Shown here in pieces: positions 23,477 through 32,528 of a stretch of DNA of 64,000 bases (positions are counted from its first letter, which is position 1; the number at the start of each line of letters is the position of its first letter). Under the pieces are notes generated by a model, which searched no databases, was not told the origin of the DNA, and was given only the letters and a program-made list of their open reading frames with translations. The stretch lies in the NCBI GenBank assembly GCA_036380835.1, contig DASVDZ010000069.1, forward strand, positions 1-64,000, written 5' to 3'. The DNA comes from DASQJL01 sp036380835 (lineage in GTDB: Bacteria > Eisenbacteria > RBG-16-71-46 > SZUA-252). Made by a program: the position numbers and the translations under genes.

Positions 23477-25342
23477 CTAGCGGACGAGCACGATTTTGCT
23501 CGTGTCCTGGCGCCCCTCGGCGCGAACGCGGCAGTAGTAGATCCCGCTCCTCAGGCCCGCGCCGTCGATCGGCACGTCGCGGGTTCCGGGCGTCAGCAGC
23601 GCGTGGTCGAGCAGGGTCCGGACCAGGCGGCCGCGGACGTCGAACATCCGCACGGTCACGATGGCCTCGCGATGCACGACGACCGCCAGGGCGCCGCCGG
23701 ACCGGAAGGGGTGCGAGCGCGGCGCCAGGAATTCCGCCGCGAGCGGCGCCCGGGCCCCGGCCGCCCGCTCCGGGTACCACGGGAAGCGATACGCCCGGTA
23801 GCTGATCGTTCCCGCGTCGAACGTGAGGCCGCCCACCATCTCGCCGCGCGCGTTCACCTCGGTGACCGTGGGATTCGCCGTGCCCCACCCGATCAGCGTG
23901 TTCCCGTCGTCCAGGCGCTGCACGTATCCCATCGCGAACCCCCAGATCAACGGGAGGTTCTGGTACTGCCAGACCATCGTCGCCTCCATCGCGCTCTCGT
24001 CGAGCCGGTACTCGACCGCGCGCGAGAAGGGGGAGTCGTGATAGTTCCCGTTGTCGAACAGCGTGACGTCGCCGTTCGCGATCCGGCGGATCGCGTGCTG
24101 GTAGGAGAACCGGACGGTGTCGTTCACGAACGTGAACTGATTGTTCTTGCCCCCGAAGCGCCAGAGGACGTCGCCGGTCTGCCGGTCGATCTTCGTGATC
24201 TCCTCCATGTGACGCGAGGAGATCAGGAGGTTCCCGTCGGTGTCGAGCTCCACCGCGTTGCCGTGCACGTAGTCGACGGACGAGGCGGTGAGATCGACGT
24301 GCGTCGCGTCGGTGATCTGGAAGTGATCCCAGCTCCGCCACTCGAACACGACGTTCTTGTCGCGATCCAGCTCCTGGACGATCAGGCCGAGCACCGTGGC
24401 GGCGGGATTCCCGCCGGGAACGACCACGCTCATGTCGACCGTCTCCGGATCGTAGGCCATGACGAGCGCGTGGCCGTCGGGCAGCACGCGGAGATCGTGC
24501 AGGTCGGTCTGGTAGCCGTTGCCGCACGCGAAGCTGTCGACGACGGCGTATTGGGCATCGAGGGCATAGAACCTGCCGACCGAATCGTCGAAGTAGGTCA
24601 GCCGTCCGTCCGGCTGCATCTTGAAGTCGAACGCCCGGTTGGGAACCTTTCGGTAGAACACGGGCGTGCCGTCGTCCTCGAGGATCATCAGGTAGGACGG
24701 CAGGAGGGGATTCACGAAGCTGAAGCTGGCGAGGAAGATGCGTCCCGCCGCGGAGGGCCCCTCGACCGTCCGGTAGATGGGCGGGAAGTCCGGGGGTAGG
24801 GTGTCGGCGCGGGCGGCGGCGACCCACCCCGGCGCGAGCGGCCACCCTCCGATCGGAGGCGCGCCGAGGGAGCCCCCGCCCGCCGCCGTGATCTCCTCCC
24901 GGATCATCGCCGCGACGTCGAGCGGTCGCGCGGCCGCCCGCTCGGGCCCGGCCACCTCGAACGCAGCGCTCGCTCCGTCCACCGCCTTCCCCGACTCGAG
25001 GCGGACGCCGCGCGCCAGACTCCAGTTCACCCTCTCCCCGGGGAGAAAGGGCGTGTCGGGGCGCCAGACGATCGCGAGGCGGTCATCGGAGAGCACGGCG
25101 CGTCCCGGATGCGAGCCGCTTCGCGAACCCGATACCGCGAACGCGGACCCGGACCGGAGGCTCGAGGGATCGACCCTCCCCCCGGGCCGGACGATCAGGC
25201 CGGTCTCGGGAAGCACGTAGCGCGCGCCGTCTCGCGGGGAGAGGTAGCGGGTCGCCGCGCTGGCCGGCGCGGCCGGCGCCGTCGCCCAAAGCGCGGCCGC
25301 GAGGCAGCCCACTCGAATCGCGAACCATACGGAACGGCGCAT
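23477..25342 (-). CDS. Secreted arylsulfotransferase-like protein with FlgD-type C-terminal sorting domain
   Basis: The 621-residue protein has a signal peptide (residues 1-30), an Ig-like N-terminal region, and then a beta-propeller typical of the arylsulfotransferase (ASST) family: DLHDLRVLPDGHALVMAYD, DYVHGNAVELDTDGNLLISSRH, FGGKNNQFTF and YQHAIRRI. These enzymes transfer sulfate between phenols. The last 70 residues (VRMFDVRGRLVRTLLD ... GIYYCRVRAEGR ... KIVLVR) form a FlgD-like domain similar to secretion-sorting domains of FCB bacteria. Start ATG 25342 follows GGAAGGA. Actual sulfotransferase activity is not proven, as many propeller relatives lack it. Confidence 0.85.
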   Translation of the reverse strand: MRRSVWFAIRVGCLAAALWATAPAAPASAATRYLSPRDGARYVLPETGLIVRPGGRVDPSSLRSGSAFAVSGSRSGSHPGRAVLSDDRLAIVWRPDTPFLPGERVNWSLARGVRLESGKAVDGASAAFEVAGPERAAARPLDVAAMIREEITAAGGGSLGAPPIGGWPLAPGWVAAARADTLPPDFPPIYRTVEGPSAAGRIFLASFSFVNPLLPSYLMILEDDGTPVFYRKVPNRAFDFKMQPDGRLTYFDDSVGRFYALDAQYAVVDSFACGNGYQTDLHDLRVLPDGHALVMAYDPETVDMSVVVPGGNPAATVLGLIVQELDRDKNVVFEWRSWDHFQITDATHVDLTASSVDYVHGNAVELDTDGNLLISSRHMEEITKIDRQTGDVLWRFGGKNNQFTFVNDTVRFSYQHAIRRIANGDVTLFDNGNYHDSPFSRAVEYRLDESAMEATMVWQYQNLPLIWGFAMGYVQRLDDGNTLIGWGTANPTVTEVNARGEMVGGLTFDAGTISYRAYRFPWYPERAAGARAPLAAEFLAPRSHPFRSGGALAVVVHREAIVTVRMFDVRGRLVRTLLDHALLTPGTRDVPIDGAGLRSGIYYCRVRAEGRQDTSKIVLVR

Positions 25343-25534
25343 CGGGGAGATCCTTCCGGAGCGGCCCATCGGCCTCGGCGCGTCGACGGGGCGCGAAGCC
25401 CGCCCCCCATCGCGCTTCGCATTCAAGCACCGGCCCGCGAGGAGCGCAACCCGCAACACGAAACGTAGTGCGCTCGGAAGCCGGATAGGGTCCAATGACG
25501 GCGCGACCCGCGACACCGGGAGAAAGGAGGGAGG

Positions 25535-25969
25535 GTGGCGCAGCCGTTCCATCTTGCGTTCTTCGTCCGGGACCTCGATTCGACGCGTCGCTTCTACGGC
25601 GGCATCCTCGGCTGCCGCGAGGGGCGGAGCACGGGGACCTGGGTGGACTTCGACTTCTTCGGAAACCAGATTTCCGCGCACACGAGCGGTCCTCCCGCGG
25701 CCACGGTGAACGCCGGGCAGGTCGACGGCGTGAACGTGCCGATGCCGCACTTCGGCGCCATCCTCGCGTGGGACGCGTTCCACGCCCTCGCGGAGCGGAT
25801 CCGCGCGGCGGCGCTCCCGTTCGTGATCGAACCGCGGCTGCGCTACGAGGGCAAGCCGGGAGAGCAGGCGACGATGTTCCTGCTCGATCCGAGCGGGAAC
25901 GCGCTCGAGTTCAAGGCGTTCCGCCATCCCGAGCACGTCTTCACCGCGGAGACGGGCGCGTCGCGATGA
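25535..25969 (+). CDS. VOC-family (glyoxalase/dioxygenase fold) protein
   Basis: The 144-residue protein shows the paired beta-alpha-beta pattern of vicinal-oxygen-chelate proteins: HLAFFVRDLDSTRRFYGGILG at the start and FLLDPSGNALEFKAF at the end. A metal site is likely from His6, a mid-protein His and Glu near LEFKAF. GTG 25535 is preceded by GAAAGGAGG. Substrate is unknown. It is 13 nt upstream of the DAO-family oxidoreductase, so the two are probably co-transcribed. Confidence 0.85.
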   Translation: MAQPFHLAFFVRDLDSTRRFYGGILGCREGRSTGTWVDFDFFGNQISAHTSGPPAATVNAGQVDGVNVPMPHFGAILAWDAFHALAERIRAAALPFVIEPRLRYEGKPGEQATMFLLDPSGNALEFKAFRHPEHVFTAETGASR

Positions 25970-25982
25970 GGAGCGCGCGCGC

Positions 25983-27146
25983 GTGAAGGGGGCCCGAGTC
26001 GTCGTCTTGGGCGGCGGCGTGATCGGCGCGAGCGTGGCCTACCACCTCGCGGCGGCGGGCGTGAGCGACGTGCTCGTGATCGATCGCGGCGCCGAGCCCG
26101 GAGCGGGGAGCACGGGCCGCGCGACGGGGGGGTTCCGCGCCCAGTTCGCCACGCCGATGAACGTGCGCCTCTCGCTCCTCGCGCGCGAGCGGCTCCGCCA
26201 CTTCGCCGAGGAAACCGGCGTCGACCCCGGGTACGAGACGGTCGGCTACCTCTGGCTGGCGCGCGACGAGGCCGTCCTGGACGCGCTGCGCGCGGGGCGC
26301 GCCGTCCAGCACGCCGAAGGGTTGATCGAGGCGAGCGAGGTGTCGCCGGAAACGATCGCGTCCTTGAACCCCGCCATCCGCCTCGACGGCGTGATCGGCG
26401 GCTCGTTCTGTCCGACGGACGGGACGATCCAGCCGCTCCGGATCCTCGAGGGCTATCGCGCGGCGGCCGTCCGGCGGGGCGCGCGCTTCCGCTACGGCCT
26501 CGAGGCGACCGGCCTGGCGCGAGGGGGAGACGGACGCGTCCAGGCGGTGCTCACCGGCCGTGGCCGGCTGGACGCGGAGATGGTCGTGAACGCCGCCGGC
26601 GCTTGGGCCGCGGCGATCGCCCGCTGGGCCGGCGTGGAGCTTCCGGTCGTCCCGCTCAAGCGCCAGGTCGCGGTGACGCGGCCGTTCGACCGCCTTCCGG
26701 CCTCGATGCCGATGACGATCTTCGCCGACGACGGCTTCCATCTCCGCGTGCGCGACGGGAGGGTGCTCCTCCTCTGGCCCTCGCCAGCCGGGCCCGAGGG
26801 CGCGTTCGACACCACGGTCGATCCCGGATGGGTCGCGTCGGTCGCGGCGCTCGCGCGCGAGCGCGTGCCGGTCCTCGCGTCCGCGCCGATCGACGAAGCC
26901 GCCTGCTACGCGGGCCTCTACGAGATGTCCCCCGACCGGCACGCGATCCTCGGCCCCGCCCCCGGATGCGCGAACCTCTACTTCGCGAACGGCTCCTCGG
27001 GTCACGGCGTGATGCACGCGCCCGCGCTCGGCCTTCTGCTCGCGGAGATCATCGTCGCGGGGGCCGCGTCGACGCTCGACGCGACGCCGCTTCGGCCGAC
27101 GCGATTCTCCGAGGGAGCCGCTTTCCCCGTCTCCGGCCTGCTCTAA
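25983..27146 (+). CDS. FAD-dependent amino-acid oxidase family (DadA/SoxB-like) oxidoreductase
   Basis: The 387-residue protein opens with a dinucleotide motif, VVVLGGGVIGASVAYHLAAAG, and RATGGFRAQFAT, as in the DAO family (sarcosine oxidase beta, glycine oxidase). The C-terminal CYAGLYEMSPDRHAILGPAP and NGSSGHGVMHAPALG are the usual FAD-contact segments. It oxidises a secondary or primary amine or D-amino acid, but substrate is not predictable. The start is GTG with GAGGAGCG upstream. Confidence 0.88.
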   Translation: MKGARVVVLGGGVIGASVAYHLAAAGVSDVLVIDRGAEPGAGSTGRATGGFRAQFATPMNVRLSLLARERLRHFAEETGVDPGYETVGYLWLARDEAVLDALRAGRAVQHAEGLIEASEVSPETIASLNPAIRLDGVIGGSFCPTDGTIQPLRILEGYRAAAVRRGARFRYGLEATGLARGGDGRVQAVLTGRGRLDAEMVVNAAGAWAAAIARWAGVELPVVPLKRQVAVTRPFDRLPASMPMTIFADDGFHLRVRDGRVLLLWPSPAGPEGAFDTTVDPGWVASVAALARERVPVLASAPIDEAACYAGLYEMSPDRHAILGPAPGCANLYFANGSSGHGVMHAPALGLLLAEIIVAGAASTLDATPLRPTRFSEGAAFPVSGLL

Positions 27147-27291
27147 CCCGGCGTACCGGATGGGGCAACCTGTCCCGTCCCGAACCGGCCGGGCCCGCTC
27201 CGTCGTGGCGCCTGGGCGGCGCCCGCGACCTTCGCGAACCGCCCGTCGCCCCAACGGGTTTCGCCCTTTCGGCGCCGACCTCGCCCCCGAC

Positions 27292-27306
27292 TGGCACGCG
27301 GCTTGA
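27292..27306 (+). promoter_or_regulatory. Sigma-54-like element TGGCACGCGGCTTGA
   Basis: TGGCACG-N4-TTGA lies 90 nt before the start of the envelope protein gene at 27397. It differs from the sigma-54 consensus only in the last base (A for C). An almost identical 15-mer (14 of 15 bases) precedes the other envelope protein gene at 30238. Confidence 0.5.
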
Positions 27307-27396
27307 GGAGGGCCATGGCGGACCGGGTGGCCGGCGTCCGGCGTCCCTCGCCGCGCCTCGAGGCCGCCCGCAAACATCGCGAAGGAGGGCAAGACC

Positions 27397-27894
27397 ATGA
27401 ACCGCGTCTATTCCAGCGCGGTGGGCTGCTTGGCGTTCCTAGCGTTGATCGCCTGGGCGAATCCCGCCGCGTCGTACGGGTTGAGCGGGGTTGGGGGTGA
27501 GCTCGGTTCGCTCGACCCCGAGCATTCGGGAGACGGCCTCGCCGTCGGCTCCCATCTCGAATTCGAACAGCAGGACTCGCGCGTCCATCTCGAGCCCGGT
27601 TTCGTCTACTGGGCGAACGACGGACTCAGCGACTTCAATCCGAATTTCGATCTCTACTACCACTTCGCGGACCCGGGCAGCGTGAGCCCGTACGTCGGCG
27701 CCGGCGCGGGGCTCCACGTCTATTCGTTCGACGGGCCCGGCAGCGGTCCCGGCACCGATCCCGGCGCCAATTTCTTCGGCGGCGTCCTCTTCCCGTCGGC
27801 GTCCGCCCGGTTCTTCATCGAAGGGCGGTACGTCGCGACCGACCGGTCGCAGGCGTCGGTGATGGGAGGCGTCACGCTCCCCCTGACTCGGTGA
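27397..27894 (+). CDS. Small exported beta-rich (outer-membrane-type) protein
   Basis: The 165-residue product has a signal peptide (about residues 1-26, ending PAASYG). It then carries alternating hydrophobic strands such as HLEFEQQDSRVHLEPGFVYWA, NFDLYYHFADPGSVSPYVGAGAGLHVYSF and ARFFIEGRYVATDRSQASVMGGVTL, typical of a small porin-like barrel. GAAGGAGGGC precedes the ATG. It shares an upstream 15-mer with the gene at 30238, so both may belong to one regulon. Function is unknown. Confidence 0.75.
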   Translation: MNRVYSSAVGCLAFLALIAWANPAASYGLSGVGGELGSLDPEHSGDGLAVGSHLEFEQQDSRVHLEPGFVYWANDGLSDFNPNFDLYYHFADPGSVSPYVGAGAGLHVYSFDGPGSGPGTDPGANFFGGVLFPSASARFFIEGRYVATDRSQASVMGGVTLPLTR

Positions 27895-27948
27895 TCCGGG
27901 GCGAGACCTTCACTCACGAGCGCGGGGTGCCGAAAGCGGGGGGAGCCG

Positions 27949-28911
27949 CTACGGCACGCCGCCCGTGAGGATCGTGGCGAGCTTCGCCGCGTCGATGTTC
28001 CCGCCGGAGACGACGCAGGCGATCGTTCCGCCGCCCGCCTTGCCGGCGAGCGCCGCCGCGACCGGCACCGCGCCCGCGCCCTCGGCGACGACGCGGTTCC
28101 GCTCCGCCATGAGGCGGATCGCGGCCGCCACCTCCGGGAGATCGACGACGAGCGCCCCGTCGAGGAGGCGGCTCACGATCGGCCACATCTCGTCGAGGAC
28201 GCCCTTGGCGCCGATGCCGTCCACGAAGCTCGGCGTGTAGTCCACGCCGCGCGGAGCGCCGGCGGCGAGCGACGCGGCCAGGGGCGCGGCCGTCTTGACC
28301 TCGCACCCGAAGACGCCGACGCGGGGCTTCACCGCGCGAACCGCCGCGGCGATCCCCGAGCTGAGGCCGCCGCCGCCGTACGGGACCAGGATCGCGTCGA
28401 CGTCCGGCAGCTCCTCGAGGATCTCCAGCGCGATCGTCCCGTTGCCCGCCATGACGTCGAAATCGGACACCGGATGGATGAAGAGGCCGTCCATCGCCGG
28501 GTGCCGGTGCTCGACCATCACCCGCCACCACTCGTCGAACGGGACGCGGAGGACGCGGCCGCCGAGCCGTTCGATCGCGTCGAGCTTCGCGCGCGGCGCG
28601 TGATCCGGGACGACGACGGAGCAGGGGACGCCGAGCTTCCGGGCGTTCCAGGCCACGCCCTGCGCCATGTTGCCCGCGCTCGCCGTGTAGACGCCGCGAT
28701 GGAGCGCGGCGGGAGGCGCGAGACGCATGGCGTTCCCGGAGCCCCGCACCTTGAAGGAGCCGATCGGCTGGAGGTTCTCGCACTTGATCCAGATCTCCGC
28801 CGGCGCGTCGTCGACGTTCAGCCGAAGGAGCGGCGTCCGGATCGCCACGTCTCGGATCCGCTCGCGCGCGGCCTCGATCTCGCGGAGCCCGGGCGCTTCA
28901 AGCGTCTTCAT
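27949..28911 (-). CDS. Threonine/serine dehydratase-like PLP enzyme
   Basis: The 320-residue protein matches the fold-type II dehydratases: KCENLQPIGSFKVRGSGNAM with the PLP lysine in SFKVRG, TASAGNMAQGVAWNA, and the glycine-rich phosphate loop GGGGLSSGIAAAV. It lacks the C-terminal regulatory ACT domain of biosynthetic IlvA, so it is a catabolic type threonine ammonia-lyase or a serine/threonine racemase-like enzyme. It is the second gene of a pair with the ornithine cyclodeaminase homologue, overlapping by 14 nt. Confidence 0.88.
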   Translation of the reverse strand: MKTLEAPGLREIEAARERIRDVAIRTPLLRLNVDDAPAEIWIKCENLQPIGSFKVRGSGNAMRLAPPAALHRGVYTASAGNMAQGVAWNARKLGVPCSVVVPDHAPRAKLDAIERLGGRVLRVPFDEWWRVMVEHRHPAMDGLFIHPVSDFDVMAGNGTIALEILEELPDVDAILVPYGGGGLSSGIAAAVRAVKPRVGVFGCEVKTAAPLAASLAAGAPRGVDYTPSFVDGIGAKGVLDEMWPIVSRLLDGALVVDLPEVAAAIRLMAERNRVVAEGAGAVPVAAALAGKAGGGTIACVVSGGNIDAAKLATILTGGVP

Positions 28912-29914
28912 CGCGAATCCCTCCGAAGGGAACGGCGACGCCCGCTCCGGACGCGATCGCGTTCCGGTAGGCGACCTCCGCCGCGGCGAGGTCCTCCACC
29001 GCGAGCCCGAGCGACTTGAAGAGCGTGACCTCGCGGTCGGAGCGGCGCCCGACGATCCGTTCGAGGAAGAGGTCGCCCAGCTCGCCGGCGATCCAATCGG
29101 CGGGCACGGCTCCTTCGCGGATCGGGATCAGGAGATCGCCCGCCTCGTGCAGCGCCGATTCGCGCCGGTCGACGATGACGCGCGCGCGGCGCACCGTCTC
29201 GGTGTCGACCTCGCGCGCCGTGGGGAGGCAGGCGCCGACCGCGTTCACGTGCGTCCCGGGCGCGACCCAGGCGCCCTCGAGCACGGGCTCGGTCGCCGCC
29301 GTCGTGGTGCACACGATCTCCGCGCCCGAGACCGCCTCGCGCGCCGTCGCGACGGCCTCGACCGCCGCGCCGTGGCGCCTCGCCTCGCGCGCCGCGAAGG
29401 CCTCCGCCTGCGCGCGGCGGCGGCTCCAGACGCGGACGCGGCGGATCGGGCGCACCGCCCGCATGGCCGCGAGGTGCGCGCGCGCCTGGATCCCCGAGCC
29501 GAGGATCGCGAGGTCGCCCGCGTCGGTCCGCGCGAGGCGGCGCGTCGCGGCGCCGCTCACCGCGGCGGTCCGGATCTCGGTCAACGCGCTCGCGTCCAGC
29601 ACGGCGAGGAGCCGGCCGCGCCCGGTCTCGAAGAGGAGCACCGCTCCCTGGTGGGCGTCGAGCTCGCTGCCGTGATTCCCGGGCATCACGGTGATCGCCT
29701 TGACCCCCGCGACGCCCGCCGCGCCGAGGATCGACGGCATCACCCCGAGGAGGCCCCGTCGATCGGGCAGCGGGAGGATCGCGCGAAGCGGCGTCAGCGC
29801 GTCACCGGCCGCGAGCGCCGAGAGCGCGCGCTCCATCGCGTCGATGCAGTCGGCCATCGGCAAGGACGCGCGCACGTCGTCGCGGGAGAGAACGAGGATC
29901 GAGGGGAGGGTCAC
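28898..29914 (-). CDS. Ornithine cyclodeaminase / mu-crystallin family protein
   Basis: The 338-residue protein contains the characteristic ALTEIRTAAVSGAATRRLAR, the Rossmann motif LAILGSGIQARAHLAAM, and the VNAVGACLPTAREVDTETV segment. Family members include ornithine cyclodeaminase, alanine dehydrogenase (AlaDH type) and ketimine reductases, all NAD(P)-dependent. The exact substrate is unclear. It is directly upstream of the threonine dehydratase gene with overlapping ends, so a role in 2-oxo or imino acid interconversion is likely. Confidence 0.88.
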   Translation of the reverse strand: MTLPSILVLSRDDVRASLPMADCIDAMERALSALAAGDALTPLRAILPLPDRRGLLGVMPSILGAAGVAGVKAITVMPGNHGSELDAHQGAVLLFETGRGRLLAVLDASALTEIRTAAVSGAATRRLARTDAGDLAILGSGIQARAHLAAMRAVRPIRRVRVWSRRRAQAEAFAAREARRHGAAVEAVATAREAVSGAEIVCTTTAATEPVLEGAWVAPGTHVNAVGACLPTAREVDTETVRRARVIVDRRESALHEAGDLLIPIREGAVPADWIAGELGDLFLERIVGRRSDREVTLFKSLGLAVEDLAAAEVAYRNAIASGAGVAVPFGGIRDEDA

Positions 29915-30237
29915 GGCCGCGAGTATACCCGGGCCGGCCTCCGCGCGCGCCGGTGCACGGGATCGGGCACGAGTGTTCCGCGGGACACACCGGCCGGGGA
30001 CGTGGAGGCGCCGGTCGCCGCAGTCTGCCCGCCGGGGAAACTGCGTCGCGCCGCAGCGGGTTGCGGCGTTTGGGACGCCGCCGGCGCCGCCGGTGGCACG
30101 CGCCTTGAGTAGGCATGGGATCCGGACGCCGGTGCGCAGAAGCCGGCGCCCGAAGCCGTTTCACGCAGGGACGGGCCATCGCGCCGAACTCCTCTCCGTG
30201 CTCGGGCGCGGCCCGTCCCCCAATGGAGGATCGTCCT
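29915..30237. other. Intergenic region between the cyclodeaminase and envelope-protein genes
   Basis: The 323-bp divergent region contains no credible gene. A near-palindrome TGTTCC-GC-GGGACA lies at about 29979-29992 and the sigma-54-like element at 30094-30108. The spacing of about 100 bp between them would suit an activator site for an NtrC-family protein. A GC-rich inverted segment (GCGGCGTTTGGGACGCCGC, 30064-30082) could form a hairpin. Confidence 0.4.
30094..30108 (+). promoter_or_regulatory. Sigma-54-like element TGGCACGCGCCTTGA
   Basis: Fourteen of 15 bases are identical to the element at 27292-27306, and the flanks (GAGKAGG then CATGG) are also similar. It lies 129 nt before the ATG of the envelope protein at 30238. 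Confidence 0.5.
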
Positions 30238-30825
30238 ATGAAACGTCATCGACGCCTGCTTCCGCGGCCGTCCTCCACCACGCACGGCGCCCACACGCTT
30301 GGCTACGTGCCCCTGGCGGTGCTGGCCGCGCTCCTGTTGACGGTCGCGCCCGCGTCCGGAGCCGAGATCGTTCCGTCCGTTGGCCTCACGCGCTCGGTGG
30401 ACGGGGATCAATCGAAGTCGAACATCGGGCTCGCGCTCCGCGGCTCGCTCGTTCCCCAGCTGCTCCAGAGCGAACTCGGGGTGAGCTACCGGCGCGAGGA
30501 GTACTACGACGGCGGCCTCGCCGTGAAGCAGTGGCCGATCACCGCGTCCCTCCTCGTCTCCCCGATCCCCACGCTCCACGGCGACGCGGGCGTCGGCTGG
30601 TACAACACCACGTACAACTACAAGGACCCGTTGCTGCAGGACGAGACCAAGCAGGAGTTCGGCGTGCACGTCGGCGGCGGGCTCAAGATCCCGGTCGCGC
30701 CCGGAGCCGCGTTCGACATGACGGGCCGCTACGTCTTCCTCCAGAGCCAGGAGAGCCACCTCGTGCCGTCGAAGTTCGACCCCGACTTCTGGACGCTCTC
30801 GCTCGGCCTGGCGCTTCGCTTATGA
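30238..30825 (+). CDS. Outer-membrane beta-barrel-type protein
   Basis: The 195-residue product has a long signal peptide (residues about 1-41, ending APASGA). The mature part begins EIVPSVGLTRSVDGDQSKSN and proceeds through alternating beta strands (GVSYRREEYYDGGL, GDAGVGWYNTTYNYKD, GGGLKIPVAPGAAFDMTGRYVF) to a C-terminal FWTLSLGLALRL, as in small OmpW/OmpA-like barrels. GGAGGA before the ATG at 30238 was chosen over a frame extended to 30115. Function is unknown; it shares a likely regulatory element with the gene at 27397. Confidence 0.8.
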   Translation: MKRHRRLLPRPSSTTHGAHTLGYVPLAVLAALLLTVAPASGAEIVPSVGLTRSVDGDQSKSNIGLALRGSLVPQLLQSELGVSYRREEYYDGGLAVKQWPITASLLVSPIPTLHGDAGVGWYNTTYNYKDPLLQDETKQEFGVHVGGGLKIPVAPGAAFDMTGRYVFLQSQESHLVPSKFDPDFWTLSLGLALRL

Positions 30826-31037
30826 GTCTCCCCCCGACCCCAGCCCGGCGTCACACGCCGGGGTCGCCGCCTCGCGCCCCTGGAGCGGTGGCGCGTCGCG
30901 GCGATCGGGAGCGGTCGCCTCCGCCCCCCGCGGATGGCAATCGACCGACCGCAGCAAGCCTTCCGTAATCCCACAAACCGCACCATGGCCGGTCGCGCGT
31001 CGGAGCGCGGCCGGCCCCTCCCCTTTTTCGGGCGCCC

Positions 31038-32369
31038 TCAGGACTCCGGCGGCATCGTGACCGCGCTGGCGCGGCCTCCCACCTCGTCGGGTCCCGGGAG
31101 GATCCCGAGGCGGGCGTAGACCGGGCGGGCGAACTTGCGGAGGGCGGGAATCTTCCGGAAGAACAGGAGGGCGCCGAGCACGCACGCGAGGCCGCCCACC
31201 AGGATCGTCTGGGGCGCTCCGATGCCGCTCGCGAGCGACCCCGCGATCAGGCTTCCGAGGGGCGCCATTCCGAAGAAGGCCATGGAGTAGAAGCTCATGA
31301 CCCGGCCGCGCTTGTCGTCGTCGGTGAGCGTCTGGAGGACCGTGTTGCTCGAGGCCATCATGACGATGCCCGAGAGCCCGCAGAGCGCCATGAGCGGGAT
31401 CGAGAGCCAGATCGTCCGCGACAGGGAGAAGGCCGCGAGCCCGATGCCAAAGCCGCCGGCCGCGAACGCGATCACGCGCCCCAGCCCGAGCACCGTGCGG
31501 CGCGTCGCCAGATAGAGCGCGCCCGAGAGCGCGCCGAGACCGGACGACGCCATCAGGAAGCCGAGCGTGTGCGGTCCCCCGTGCAGGACGCGCCCCGCCA
31601 TGATCGGCATCAGCACGATGTACGGCATCCCGAGCAGGCTCACGAGCGAGAGGAGGAGGAGCACCGCGCGGATCGGCGCGAATCCCGACACGTAGCGGAA
31701 TCCCTCGCCGATCTCGTTCCAGATCCGCCCGGGCCTCCGCGCCCGCGCGGGAGGAGCCACCTTCATCGCGAGGAGGGAGGCGATCACCGCGAGGTAGCTC
31801 ACCGCGTCGATCAGGAAGCACCAGCCTTCGCCGACCCACGCGATCAGGAGCCCCGCCACCGACGGCCCGATGAGGCGCGCCGCGTTGAACATCGAGGAAT
31901 TGAGCGCGATCGCGTTGGGCAGGTCCTCGCGGTCCTCCACCATCTCGACGACGAACGACTGGCGCGCGGGCATGTCGACCGCGTTGATCAGTCCCTGAAA
32001 GATGCTCAGGAAGATGACGTCCCGCACGGTGATCCGGCCGGTCAGCGCGAGGAGCGCGAGGAGCCCCGATTGGATCGCCGCCAGGATCTGCGTGACCACG
32101 AGGGCCCGATGCCGGTTCCACCGGTCCACCCAGACGCCCGCGACCGGCGCCAGGAGGAACGTCGGGAACTGGCCCCAGAATCCGACGACGCCGAGCATCC
32201 ACGCGGAGCCGGTCAGGCGGTAGACGAGCCAGCTCGTCGCGACGCGCGTGAGCCACGTGCCGATCAGCGAGATGCTCTGGCCCGAGAAGAAGAGGCGGTA
32301 GTTGCGGTGGCGGAGCGCACGGCCGACGCCGCTCGAGCCTGCCAATCGGGCGCTTCGGCCGGGGGGCAT
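31038..32369 (-). CDS. MFS transporter, EntS/macrolide-exporter type
   Basis: The 443-residue protein has about twelve membrane helices and begins RALRHRNYRLFFSGQSISLIGTW, the entry signature of the EntS (enterobactin exporter) / MFS_3 family. Other family segments are APVAGVWVDRWNRHRALV, DMPARQSFVVEMVEDREDLPNAIALNSSMFNAAR and DDDKRGRVMSFYSMAFFGMAPLGSL. It probably exports a small molecule by proton antiport. The ATG at 32369 has only a weak GGGG upstream, so a start a little downstream is possible. It is divergent from the LolA-like gene. Confidence 0.88.
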   Translation of the reverse strand: MPPGRSARLAGSSGVGRALRHRNYRLFFSGQSISLIGTWLTRVATSWLVYRLTGSAWMLGVVGFWGQFPTFLLAPVAGVWVDRWNRHRALVVTQILAAIQSGLLALLALTGRITVRDVIFLSIFQGLINAVDMPARQSFVVEMVEDREDLPNAIALNSSMFNAARLIGPSVAGLLIAWVGEGWCFLIDAVSYLAVIASLLAMKVAPPARARRPGRIWNEIGEGFRYVSGFAPIRAVLLLLSLVSLLGMPYIVLMPIMAGRVLHGGPHTLGFLMASSGLGALSGALYLATRRTVLGLGRVIAFAAGGFGIGLAAFSLSRTIWLSIPLMALCGLSGIVMMASSNTVLQTLTDDDKRGRVMSFYSMAFFGMAPLGSLIAGSLASGIGAPQTILVGGLACVLGALLFFRKIPALRKFARPVYARLGILPGPDEVGGRASAVTMPPES

Positions 32370-32528
32370 ACCCCGAGCGTAGCGAGGGCGCCCGGTGGGG
32401 ACAACGGAGAAGCGGAGGCGTCGCGGCCCACCCGGCGCCCTCCGCCGGCTCCCGGGCGGGCGATTCGTTCCGAGCACGGTCCTTCGGTCTAATAGATTCC
32501 GGGCCCGGGGCCGGCGCAGAATCACTGC

